Source: Metarhizium brunneum
Lineage: Eukaryota; Ascomycota; Sordariomycetes; Hypocreales; Clavicipitaceae
DNA: 64,000 nucleotides
Assembly: GCF_013426205.1 (NCBI RefSeq)
Contig: NC_089426.1
Coordinates: 3,782,001 to 3,846,000 of the forward strand
Direction of reading: 5' to 3'
Part shown: in pieces, positions 34,456 to 46,475 of the stretch
Position numbering within the stretch: position 1 is the first letter of the stretch
Layout: each line of letters opens with the position of its first letter
Notes under the pieces: generated by a model
What the model was told of the DNA's origin: nothing
Databases searched by the model: none
What the model saw: the letters and a program-made list of their open reading frames with translations, nothing else
Position numbers and translations under genes: made by a program

Positions 34456-36808
34456 TTCAACTAGACCTTTCTGCTATAAACCCTGTTTTACAACAACCAG
34501 TTTCGCAATACACCAGCTCCGGAACGCCACGCCGTTCCACTCGCGCCAATCCCCCAAAGCCGGTTGGAGTAGACGTCCCCAAAATGCAGAGCTTGCCGTC
34601 GCACAGCACAACAAAGGCCACACAAGCTCGACCACGGCCGCCTCCGGCAAGTATGTACCCCTCGACAGGAATCTCGCCCATCTCAAAATCCCACCGCACG
34701 TCCTGGCTGCCACCCAGCCCGGCCCACAAGCAATGCCACTCTCTCCGCGCCGCATAAATACCTGGGCTTGGCGTGCCCAAGAGAGGAAAAAACGGGGGGC
34801 CAGCCAAGATGCGAAAAATTACAAAGTGGTAAAAAAACCAAGAAAAAACCCCGGATTGACCCCCTCCGCGCCCCGGACAAGAGTGGGGCCTGGCTCTAAG
34901 AACGGGGGGAAAGGGGGGGCCGACCGCGATTAAGTTAGAGTTTAGCCAATGCTTGGCCTTGGCCCTTTGCCTACTCCGTACTGTACAGACGCTCGTCCAT
35001 CCTGCTGACTCACCAACCTGACTTGACATCTTGTACTCGCATAGCAGGTAGTAAACCAAGGCCGGTCGAGAAGAAGAAGAAAAGACAAGAAAACCACTCA
35101 TATCCAAATAGCCTCGCCCACGCCCTACAATCCGGCAAAATAAAACTCCTCGCAACTCTCTGGTACGTTCTGGTATTCTTCACGGCCCCGCGTGCCTCCT
35201 ACCAGCACAGATCGCCGCCGCCCCATCCATCCAGTCGGCACGCATACTCCGTACATATGCACGCGCCTCCCAGCGGCAGATAGACGGCCACTGACCACAC
35301 CCACCAGCCCGGCTTGCACACCTTGTACAACCACGTCTTGCAGCAAACTCCCAAAAAGAACGAGAATCACGGAAACAACCCCCTCCCAAATCACTCACTG
35401 CAGACTCCCTATCCCAAAGAGCTGTCCATACGCCCACACGTACTCCGTACAATGAATGCCAGCGTTGAACCAAACCCCATCATGGTTGCCTTTCCAAAAC
35501 AAGGCCCATGACTGACACAATACACATGGAAACCCTGCCGCACCCCAAGTACGTCTTGGGCCTTGGGCCGCCTTGGCCCAGTTGCTCGCGTGGCCACAAG
35601 ACAAGAATGAAGAATGAAAAAACAAAGCAATAAACAACATGTTCCTGCGCAAAAAAGCAAGCTACCCCTTCCTTACCGAGCACCCTGATCACATGGCGTT
35701 TTTCTTCATCCATTCCTCTGGGTTGGGCCGGACCCTGGTCCCCGAGATGTCAAGTGTCTTTGTTCCCAACGAAACAGAAACTGGCCCCAAGTCCCCTAGG
35801 TCCCCGGTTCCCCCGGTCCCCAAGTCCTCGCGTCCTCACGTCCCCCGGCAACTACATCCAAGACACATTCACATGCACCCTTTGACCGAGTCCACATTAT
35901 CGTGTTGAAAAAAAAAAATACTTGGCTCCTCTGGTAGCCAGAGGGAGGTACTACTTATTCCCGTCCCTAACCATACAAACTAGGACAAACACCAAAAAAA
36001 AAGCAGCAAACCCAAAAGAACGCATCAAAAAGAAACAAGACAGGAAAAGTCATGTCACTATCCGAAAAGTTGCCCAAACCCGGTCCAAAAAGCAATGTAC
36101 AGAGAAGTATTTGCGTGAGCACACAATACATAGATACACAGGCCCAGTCTGTTCCGAGAGACTGTGTAGACTTTAGTCAAATCCCGACTCTTAGTTACAC
36201 AACTCTCAGAAAACCAGCCCTAGGCCTCTCCTCTCACGTCTCCGTCTCCCTCTTCTTCCCCCCCCCTCTTGCCTTTTGTTTTCAACCAAAAAGCCATCGA
36301 GGATGAAGAGTGGTAGACCGGACCATGTGAGGCTCGCGTTGCCGCCACGTCTTTTTTCCGTTTTCCTGTAGCAAAAAGAGCCGCAAAAAAATCATCTCCC
36401 AATCCACGTTGGTGGAGATGCTTTGATTCTCACTTTGCAGAAAACACCCGGTTGATATACCAGAGCCAACGACAAAAAATAAACCATCCTTCAACACATG
36501 AAGCCCTTCATTGCCCAATCTCGGTCCGTAAACCTGATACTGTACGTCCGTACCTAGGGCTCGGCTATTGCGCGGGCTCCTGTAGTGCCGCCCGGTCCAT
36601 GTAGACATTACACCCCGGTGCTGCCGTTCCTGGGGGGATTTCAAAACAAAGTTCCGAAGACGCCGGTAACCCCAGTTTCCCATGATAATTTCTGCTCCCT
36701 TGCCGTCTTTAAACCGTCCGTTCGCCGTGCTTTCAAGACAAAAATCTGGTTACACCCTACTCCGAGAACCCATCACACACCATGCACATAAACAGTCCAA
36801 CTTGAATG
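34456..36808. other. 2.35-kb gene-free interval with a C-rich tract
   Basis: Normal-GC sequence between the AT-rich island and the zinc-finger gene's 3' end. A 232-codon minus-strand frame (34457-35155) and overlapping frames in other phases have no recognisable domain; I do not call them. It includes three copies of the dispersed 9-mer (34972, 35245, 35441) and a strong G-quadruplex-type tract at 35785-35821. Confidence 0.5.
35785..35821 (-). other. Putative G-quadruplex motif (five G4-5 tracts on the minus strand)
   Basis: On the plus strand C-tracts occupy 35785-35788, 35793-35796, 35802-35805, 35810-35814 and 35818-35821, with loops of 4, 5, 4 and 3 nt. The minus strand therefore has five runs of at least four G with short loops, which fits the canonical intramolecular quadruplex pattern. 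It lies about 1 kb downstream of the zinc-finger gene's stop, on that gene's strand. Confidence 0.7.
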
Positions 36809-38102
36809 TTAAACCTCCTTGCCCAGCGAGGATCGGTCGTCGTCGCCTTCACCCGCTCGCTCTTGGGCGGCAGCATCATCAGCAGCCGCCGCCTCGTTGC
36901 TCTTGTTTTCACAGCCCTTGACGAGTCGGTGTCTCTGTAAGTGAAACACACGGTCAGTACGGTTCCATGGCCGTGTTGCACACGGGTCACACACGGCAAG
37001 CTGCGGAAGGGGGTGGACCACTAACCTTGAGGGCGTCCTTGCGAGAGAAGCTCTTGCTGCAGAACGAGCATGGGAAAGGCTTGACGGCCAAGTGGATTCT
37101 CTTATGCCTCTTCAAGTCATGGTTTCTACTAAAGGACTGCGTGCACTGATCGCACTTGAACGGACGCTCAGACTGTGGTTGAGGCTGAGGATGGTGACCA
37201 TACATCATCTGGTGATTGTAGCCAGGTGGTACGCCCATGGCAGGAATCATGGATAACTGTGATCCGGGTTGGTGAATGTTGGACATGACAGGGCCATTCA
37301 TCGTGGTCAGTGGTTGATAAGAGCCATATGGTCGGTAAGGGGGCGCCATGGCTGAGTGACCCAGGCCCCGAGATCCGGGGCTGGTACCCGTTGGAGACGG
37401 CTGCTGAGGCCCAGCATACGACGAGAAGCTCGCCTGCTGCGTCGCAGACGAAGCAGGGTAGTAGCTCGGGTTGCTGGGTGGTCTGGAGTGAGAATAAGGG
37501 TCCACGGGAGCTGGAGCACTTCCCGCCGCATGAGGTTGAGTTGAGCTCAACATGGCGCCCTGTGGTGGCGCCTGGCCGGAGATGTGGTGGCCGTCCTGAC
37601 CGCCGCTTCCGCCCCCTCCAGAAATCGACGTTTGAAATGGCTGATGAACGCCGTTGAAGGGAGGCGGCGGAAGACCTTCACCCCCAGTAGCAGGAGACTG
37701 TGAACTGCGTGGATTTCCAAAACCCATCGTAGGCGGCTGGCCATAGATTGACGAGCGATGGCCGCCGTAGGATTGATCTGGCGAAGTGCCGCCAACGCTG
37801 TAGTTCGAGGTGCCTGGCGTAGGCCATGTGCCGTGGACGTTGGCGCTGTACGTATACTGCATGTTTCCGTGTGCTTGGGAGCCTTGAGAACTGGCGGTAT
37901 TTACGCTAGACAAGCCTGGGCTGAGACCATCGCTAGCTCCTGGAGAGGAGGTCAGAGGGCTGGACGGGAAAAAACCAAACGGGGACGAGGGACGGTGAGT
38001 GAATAGAGCCATACTGGGAACTTCATTTGGCGGTGGCAGAGAAAATGGTGGTAATGAGCCTGCCGCCGAGCGTCGAGATGAAAAACTGGACGACACTTCC
38101 AT
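36809..38102 (-). CDS. C2H2 zinc-finger transcription factor
   Basis: Exons 38102..37026 and 36934..36809 encode 400 residues. The donor is GTTAGT at 37025 and the acceptor TTACAG at 36935, phase 0. The first ~310 residues are disordered and rich in Ser, Gly, Pro, Gln and Tyr, typical of fungal regulators. The DNA-binding region starts at RPFKCDQC. Finger 1 uses Cys317, Cys320, His333 and His337. Finger 2 uses Cys345, Cys348 and His361, with Cys367 six residues on (H-x5-C), split by the intron just before RHRLVKGC. The tail is acidic and Ala-rich. Without the splice the second finger would lack its His, which supports the model. I cannot place it in a named subfamily; the two-finger layout with RKDALKRHRLVKGC is common in uncharacterised Ascomycota factors. 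Its upstream region is long and purine/pyrimidine-skewed. Confidence 0.93.
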
Positions 38103-41100
38103 TGTAGTTCAGCTTGTACCAGCGGTTTCGAACGTGGTGGATTCGAAGGCTGTTTGTTCAGCAAAGTGATAGATTACAGTGTCAATAGGATGACTTGCTT
38201 GTCCACTTTTTCCAACTGTTGTAGACGATTTATTGCGTTGGTGGATTAATTCTCTGTCACCAAAGACGGCGCCGAGAGCTGAGGTCGGTTCGGAGGCTCG
38301 TTGTGATCAACAAGAATCGAGAATACCCGACAGAGAGCAAAGATTTGCGGATACAAAGGATGGTGTGTCAGGCGAAGAAGGTAGGCGGGTTCTTCACAGG
38401 ACTGGATATATATAAGTAGGTGTTGCGACGCAAGCACACAAAGTCCGTATGGGAGGTGAGGCACCACTACTGAGTGCCAGTCGGAAAACCACAAGACTGG
38501 GACGACGGGCAAGCTTGATCTGGGATTGAAATAATTCGTCTTTGAAAGAGTGCCACTAGCTCAGAAGATGAAAAAAAAGAAAGAGCAGTGGGTGAGGTGG
38601 TCTAAGTTGAGAAGAGCGCCGGCGACTGCCTTAGTTTGTGCCCGTCGCAGAAGTTTAAAATCAAGGTTGCAGGCCGGTCGCAGGTCTTCACCTGTAGTCG
38701 CCTGGACAAGCGCAGAAACGTATTGTGAAGTAGGTAATTACCTTCTTCCCGTGAAGGGTAGCGAGACGCGAATAGCAATAAACTTGCCAAGTTCGTCAAG
38801 CACGCTGGCTAGGCGAGCCCAGACAGGTTGGGAGACGGAATACCAAGAAGGTCCGTTCGCAGTATTTCGGGGGATGGAAAAAAAGTCAAACCGAAGCTCA
38901 AACTCGCGGGAGCAAGAGCAGGAGCGACCCAAGTATGAAAAGAGGTCGTACAAGTCAACAGCCGACTAGGACAAGAGCGAGACAAGACGACTTGACTGTC
39001 CGGGAACGGCCAGACTCGACTCTTGAGTATCGTGCCGCCAGGCGGAGGGGCTGACCCTGGTTGACGGGAGTGGGACTTGGAGGCGTGGATGCCTGTCTTG
39101 TTTGGTATGCAAAAACCGACGGCCCAGTTCTGGAGCTGAGGGAGTCGATTGACTTGGCCAAGACCTGCAATGCTCGCAAGACAGACAGACCGGTCACAGA
39201 GACTGTGCGACTTTTTGAGGTGAAAAAGCTGCGATGGCGAGTCGTCCAAGCCGAACTCAAAAAGACGTCAAAAATCCACTTGGCGGATCCGTCTGGGCCT
39301 CTTGCCTTGAGTTTTGCTTGGAGAGAGGGAGAGAGGGGTGTGTTCGGGTGCAAGCGCGATGAGACCCCCACGAGCAGAGAGTCGAGGGTCGCAAAGTCCC
39401 CAGGTCGAAAATCAAGATGTCAGGAGCGAGAGGGGATGACAGCTGAGGATCCTACCGACACTGCCCGCGTCTTGGTTGCCTCTGGACGCAGCGCCAGACT
39501 GTCGGTGATGATAAGTCAAGCCCTGAGTTGGCTGTTCAGGTTGCGGCAACTTGAATGCTCACTGTCCAACCCAAAGGTATGGTATGATGAGTGAGCGATT
39601 CGGCGGCGGAGTACTCTTCTTCGCAGGTTGCACTACTATCTCGACACTTCGCTCCAAAGCCCAAGGGTTTCTGCCGTCGCTTGTGCTCCCTCTTGAGTCG
39701 AGAACTATCGTAATTCTGGGCCGAATAACGCTCCGAGAGAGAGAGAGAGAAACTTGTATCCTCGACCGGATGTGGGATGCTGTTTTTAAGGTTTTCGGTG
39801 TCTCTTTGGGAACCTTGAGTAATGGGTACAAAGGTATACGAGAGGTGACTGGATGCGCACAGCGCTTCGAGTTGAAGTCTGTTCCGTGCCTCTACTGCCT
39901 TGAATCAAATACAAAAGGAAAAGAGACAGAGGCAAGCACCGAGTGTGGAATATCCAGAAAATGAAATGTTGGAACTTGCGGGTGTCACACACAATGTATA
40001 TATCTTTGCTCACCCTCTGTAGCTGAAGGTGCCAGGTCTCAATTGGACGCATGTATGTACTTCATACTTATCTCACCCTGGTTCAATCTCTCTTCTCGCC
40101 GTCCCTTTACCAGCCCCTGCCCCCGGAAGCCGGGTGGTACACACGACATTCTCTCGTAGGCTTACCTGACCGACGACGACGACAAGCGTCCAGACACCAG
40201 AGACGGTCCGGGGGGGTGTCGTGTCGTTTGGGTGCTAGCGTCCTTGACAGGACATGGGTTGCGACGGGATGCCAAAGTACAGATACAGGCCCCCAGGTCG
40301 TCCTCCCAATTGTCCAGAACGTTCAAGCAACCACCAGAGAGACTACTGATACTAGCTCCGAAGGGCTGAACAGCGAGACCCAGAGCCAGAGCCGGACAGC
40401 CCGGGGGGTGCAGCAGAGCGGACTGTCCTTAGCAGAAGGGGGGTGGAGGCAAGGTCTGGGCCTGGGAGACCTGAGAGACCTGAGAGACCTCGCAAACCTT
40501 GACAGTGGATCTCATGCCGTGGTGTGCGAGCGTGCAGTCAAGTATTGACATGTACTCCGTACTCACTACCATACCGTTGACATCCATGGCTGAGGACGGA
40601 CTCTCCCTACCAGCGTGCCAGTTGCTGTCGTCAACCTTCTTGCCTGCGCGTCTGCGTCTGCATCGGTGTCTGCATCGGCGTCGGCCTGACCTGGCATCAG
40701 AATCAATACGAATGAAGCAACTCTCGAATACTGTCTGTACATCTTGGTGCTGAGTAGTACTCCCTCACCTAAAATACCATACATACAGTACTATGTACAT
40801 ACCTAGGTCGTGGACGTGGATATACTTGAGCAAAAGCATCTGCTCACCCCTCACTTGAGTTAACCCATATTTTGACAAGGCCCGCGGAGCCCAATATTCA
40901 ACCTTCCTTCCCACCTCAGTACATCAGTCGCCCGCGTTGTCAAACGTCGCCGATGAAGAGCTCTGGCCACGGAGATACGTCCTAGACAGCCTCTGGGCTC
41001 CCCAACACAAGCAGCGAGGTCGGTGGAGCCCGACAGGGGGGGCCTATTCCTGGGCTGGCCTCCTGATCTCTCTGGCAGTTCTAGTTGCTCTGTTGCTCCA

Positions 41101-42066
41101 TAGCTTTTTGCTCTTGTTTTTTGGCATCAAGATCCTGGAATGAGGAGGCGGGGGTAAAGGTTGGCGGTACCCCGTAGGAAGCAACTTGGGAGATAATGGA
41201 TTGAAATCGGCAATCAAAGTCGCCTCCCTACGCCTCAGAGCCGATGAGAAAAAGACGCTGTACTCGGTACAATGTACGAGAATTGCAGGCTTAAGATGCT
41301 GCAATGAACTGGGAGGTGGAGAGGAATGTTTGCGCGCCCTGCCCCTGCCACATGTTGCTCCAAACTGCACCTACTCTGTACTCCATAGTACTTACTATTC
41401 ATCCGTCCTGTGGTCCATGCAATCCATTCGGCGCATGGCTTCCCTGTTGATGAGCCCGTGCTGTGACAGAAATATGCCTTCACTTTCCCGAGTATGCGCA
41501 CAAAGCAGGGTCCGTGATGAATCCATGCCATTTCGATTTGCTTTGTCTTGGACTGCGAATCTCTTTGCCGTCTATCAGGGGTCACGGCAGGCTAGCTGAG
41601 GCATTACTATTGTGGCATCGGGCAATATGTATACACGTAAGCCGCATTGTGATTGCTTCGTGTGCTTTCGGTGGGAGATGAGCTCGTGGAAATACTTCAA
41701 GTCCCTGTTTATCGTGTTGCTCGCGTCGCCATTCGGTCAACTGCCTAGGTAGTTGTGCCGGGCGGTGACAAAGCTCTATCACCCCTACCAAAACGTGTTG
41801 TTTGTGGAACAGTCTTCAAGCCGTGTGCCTTTTCCCAGATTAAGCTAGTAGTACTCTGTGGCCAACGAGGGCAGAACTGGGCTCCCGAGTCAATCAGTCG
41901 GTGGTGAACCCGGCAGCCTCCAAATCATCACACTCCTCTCCGGCCAGGGGCGACGCCTGCTGAGCGTGCACTATTTGCATGGTCCCTACAATGAGCGACC
42001 ACCGAGAGTGTGTGTACCGGAGGCCAAGCTAGCTCCCTACCTACATACCTAGGATGCCTACCTAGG

Positions 42067-42095
42067 TACCTACCTACAGTGGGTGTAGGTAGGTA
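42067..42095. repeat. 12-bp-stem hairpin in CCTA/TAGG tetranucleotide repeat
   Basis: The 5' arm TACCTACCTACA and 3' arm TGTAGGTAGGTA are perfect complements around a 5-nt loop GTGGG. The surroundings (42035-42105) are (CCTA)n then (TAGG)n with TACCTAGGTA palindromes, so the structure is a simple-repeat inversion rather than a gene terminator. Confidence 0.8.
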
Positions 42096-45000
42096 GGTAG
42101 GTGGGTGCCTTGGGTGTCAGTTGATTCGGGGCTGCACAATACTAGATAGATACTGTTGACCGCATTCCAGTGAACAGAACAATCCTCGTCGGAATAGCTG
42201 AGGTACATGTCCCGCCGAATACAGGATATCAAGAGTTGAAAATTTGACGGCCAATCCCAATGAATCCAAAAAATGCGGCTGTGTCTTCTGATATGGGGCA
42301 GCATTTAACTACCCTAGTAGTTCTCTCGTGTACTCCGCAACCAGTCAACAGTAGCACTTCGAGTGGATGCAAAATGTTCCCATGTACTACCACCACCTGC
42401 AGTCAGTTTGCCAAGGCAAGAACTGGAGGACCCAGATTGAAGGAATACCCACAGGATGGGAGAAATGGTCGGATTCGCAACGGCTCAGGGTTCCAGAAAG
42501 ATGAGGAATGCCTAATTATCTTGCGGTTGGGCTGTCTTGGGGAGGACACAGGACTCTGCGGTCTCGCAAACAATCCCGCACAGTAATAATAGCCCAGAGA
42601 AACGGCGGCGGTGTTGTCCTCAATAATATGTGCGTTGAAGTCCCCAGCTGAATGAACCTCCACGCAGGTTACGGTTCAAAGCTTGGGTGTGAAAGTACAT
42701 AATCGCATCAAGATCTTTTGTGCCGCCTTTCTTCAAACCCAACAACAGGTGGCAAAGAGCTCAAGGTAGCCCAGCCCTCGTCCTTGAAACAGTGATACAT
42801 ATGTCCATGTACGTGGTACATAGAAAATCTCGGCGTCCTCAGCTATTGGATTGTAACGGTTACAGGGGCAATTAGAAGCCCTCAATCCTCATCACCATGC
42901 ATTGGAAGTCTGGCTGAGCTGCATCCAGATTAACTATGCGGGGGGTCCTCCACATGGTACAGGGCTCATAGTTGAGAGAAAATGCTCCCAATGATGTTGT
43001 ATGTACACCCGCTGGAGTCTCGGACAGTGTCACATTAGATCTTCCACGGCTGACTTGTCAAGGTGCAATAGTAATCTAATATGGCAATCTGGCTCGACTC
43101 GATCCATAGCAATGTCATATTAGGGCTCATCAGCCTGACACGCTCCTCTTCAACTTCAACTGGCCAAGCGAAGGTTCTAAAGGTCCATCCTCGCCCCAGG
43201 CCACAGCTTGGGATGCCCAAGACTCGTACCGATAACAGCATTGGACCAGGTGGAGGGGGTTAAGAAAGTATGTCTGGATGTTGAGAGATCTCGTGTGGAT
43301 GGGCAAAGAAACACCCGGCATTCTCGTCCAGCTCCTCAGGAAGACCGCATCGACTTTGACACTTCGTGAATGAACCGCAGGCTCGTGAAATATCAAAATC
43401 ATCCACTCACAGCTTTCCCAAACCTATTGGTGTAGTTGCTCCACTCACACATCTTGGTCGATACCCTTGCTATGTCGCCCTGGTGCAGGAGAAAAGATAC
43501 CATGTATGTAATAGGTAGATGGGCGGCTACCCCTCCTAAGATCCCCTCCGCCAGGACGGAGCAGTGCTTCTCCCAGTGGATCCCAACTTGGAGTGCGTCT
43601 TTTATCCAAAGAGAACTTGGTGGGGAAGAGACACATAGTTAATATGTCTACGACTCCTCAGTCGTCGTCTTAATCATAGACGCCAGTTTGGGCCAGTAAC
43701 CTAGTGTGTTTTGCTAGTCTGAGGCCCTCGGATCTCCGTACCCCTCTAAAGGCTCTCGTCTCTGGGTCGCCACTCAGCACGCAGCCACCACGAGGACTGA
43801 CCCACGCGGTTTGTGCTTTGAGAATACAGGTTCGTGAGGGCTCTATTCGCATTTGAAGCATGTTCAAACGTCGCGGTGGTGTGTGTAAGTCCATAAACTG
43901 CCCAATGAATGCGCATGTTGAGACATGACATAATGTTGAGTTTTGCGTATTGTGCAATTGCTGAATCAAACCTTGACCCCAAATTCTGGTTCCATTGACC
44001 CAATGGACGGAATGAAGCCCCGGTCATGTCGAGCCCGAGGTAGTGATGCAATGTCTTGGTAGTAGAAACAGCAACAATGGCGTCCGCAACGTCAATCTGC
44101 ACAACATTCCTACCATGAGCCAATTGGGAACGACTGCTGAAGATAAAGATGCCAGAGAGAAAAAAACGTTCCTCAAAGTAGTCGTCCATTATGTACGTCA
44201 GATTCTTGTTCTTTTGCTCTCAAGACTGTGAGCGCCGACGTATCGTGATTTCGGATAAAGGCATTTCTCAGGTAACAAATAACGTGCATACCTAATAAGC
44301 CCAGAAAATTACATGGGCCCGTTCTTTCATCCATGAAATCGCGCACAATAGGGTGCTGCAGACCTCTGTGTCTGACTTGGCCTTGAAAATTATGGGTACA
44401 GTGAAAACGGTTCAGATGCCATATACAGAGTACCAGTCATTATCAACCTGCTTTGTAAAATCCCCGACTCCAGGAGCAAATATCGCTCAGAGCAATTGGG
44501 GCATGGTGCCCAAGGTGCCAACTTTGGCCAGGCCGGAACTCCAAGAAGTGCTATCGGAGAGATCTCCAACCTGGTAAATAATACCAGCGATATGCCAGGG
44601 CTTGGGCAAGATCCAGACCACCGCAGACCGGGTTCAGAGAGGCAAGATCGGCAACCAGCTAAGGGGCAGCAGGAAGCACACCCGAAAAAACAAACAGTAA
44701 GCCTCGCGGGCAAGGTGGTGTTTGGCACAAAACGATTTCTCCACAGGCTTCACGGCTAGTAAGCTTTTCATCGATGAGGGTGCAACGTCGTCTCCACAGA
44801 GTTGATCGATGTGGCCACAAGCCCCGTGAGCCACTTGAAGCGAGTTTGGTTTCTCGAGGTTCGATACAGGTGACATAGTTGGGGGCACGCACGCACGCGC
44901 GCGCCACAAGTGATGTCCAGGATGGAGGTATCAAACTTGCGACGGTGGCTGGCCTATTACGGTATTTTCCGCCTAGTGAACCTGTTCACAATGTACGCCT

Positions 45001-46169
45001 CCGTGCCGCCTCTCCCGAAGCGCCAAGTTGGACAGGAAGGATAGCGACAGCCGCAACAGCTGCACCTATACCAAAGCAGAGGGCTTTGCACATTAATGCG
45101 ATGCTGATCCCATAAGACAAAGGTATACCTGGTCTGCCCATGCTCTGTGTCCTGCATTTATGAAGGTCTCGAGTAAAAGAGGCGTTTACCAGAGAGAAGA
45201 CATCCCGGCTATGCACAGCTCATTTTCTGTTTGGATGGTTTAACTCAACCACAAATACGCAGAAAGGCCATGGAAGCACTTGAGTGCTCTCTTCGAGATT
45301 TGGTGACATGAAAATCTGTCCCTGTGAAGAGAGTTCTGTGGATTTGTAGTCAGGGGAGCAAGTACTTAGGTACGCGGTAGTCAAGCTGTTAAACGTTAAC
45401 TGACGATAATGTAGACGTACATGGACTGGGACGCGACATACGTAGAAGTCTCCTCCTCTCACTGCATCGCTGACAATTGCTGCATCATACTCCATACAGC
45501 AGTCGAGATTGATTTGTTATACTCCGTAACAGTATCATAGCAGCATCATTGCTGTTTTGATATGTGCAGGTCTGAACGGTCCATGGTGGCGCAAACTCAA
45601 AAACCCGCATGTCTTTGACTGTAGGGTGTGGAAAGCAGAAAAACTGATGCTGCGTGAACGAACCCGTTGCATTTGGAAACCTCAGAGAGGTGGAGACGGG
45701 GATATGGTTCGTCAAGTAATATCCATGTATCGAGGACTAGCTGTCGGTAGCTTACAAGGCGTCCTTGCCTTGTTCTGCAATCGCTCAAATTTGTTGGGAA
45801 CATCATTGAGGCTGGAAGCTCTCTGTCTTTTGTTGTCGTTACTTGTTTTTTCCCATCCCGGTCTTGCTTTGGAAACGCATAGACTACCGCGGCATGACTT
45901 TCGCCGACAATTAAGGAGACAGCCTGACCGACATGCCGGTCAAGTGAATTGCTAGCCCTTGCACGTACGCTTGCATTGGGGGCTTCGGGAGACGTACCGC
46001 CACAACCAAAGCCAAGCAACTGACAGAGCACCATGGCGCAAAGTACGATCCGGGGATTTGCAAAAGGCGTGCTCCGTAATATTATGGGCAACCAGCCACA
46101 AAGATCGCCTCTTCCCCAAATCATGGGGGACCTGCCGATGGGCTGGGGACGACAGCGCCAGACAAACCA

Positions 46170-46475
46170 GGGTATCCTGCGCGAAATTAGCAAACAACCT
46201 CCTGGAGGGGATATCTGCTCAATATCAGGAGCGATTAGCGTCAAGGGCCAGCTGACGGCTCAGCATGGCAGCACAGTTGAATATCGAACTCGGAATAGGA
46301 ACATGTCGACACAATTCACAGCAAAAGATGGAGCTGGAAGTGGTTTCAGCGGTGCAGTCGGTGCAAGCGGTTCTTGATAAAACCGCTTCGATATTCGCAC
46401 TAGAGGTCCCAAGGTTCAAACATCTGGGTCGAGAACATTGCGCCGGAGAGGGAGAGCCAGAGCAGATGCCCAGAT
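46170..46475 (+). pseudogene. Possible broken coding segment (unrecognised)
   Basis: One plus-strand frame reads AKLANNLLEGISAQYQERLA, then meets a stop at about 46255. It continues in the same frame with MAAQLNIELGIGTC and MELEVVSAVQSVQAVLDKTA, which looks like helical protein. No family is recognised and no splice sites remove the stop cleanly. It may be a remnant of a lost gene or simply chance. Confidence 0.2.

Noticed and set aside
34457..35155. 232-codon minus-strand frame
   Set aside because: No recognisable domain; alternative frames over the same bases are equally open, and its end abuts the AT-rich island. A truncated gene cannot be excluded.
43746..44189. 147-codon minus-strand frame in the gene desert
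   Set aside because: Somewhat protein-like at its start (MDDYFEERFFLSGIF) but with no family, neighbouring exons or promoter signal; left uncalled.
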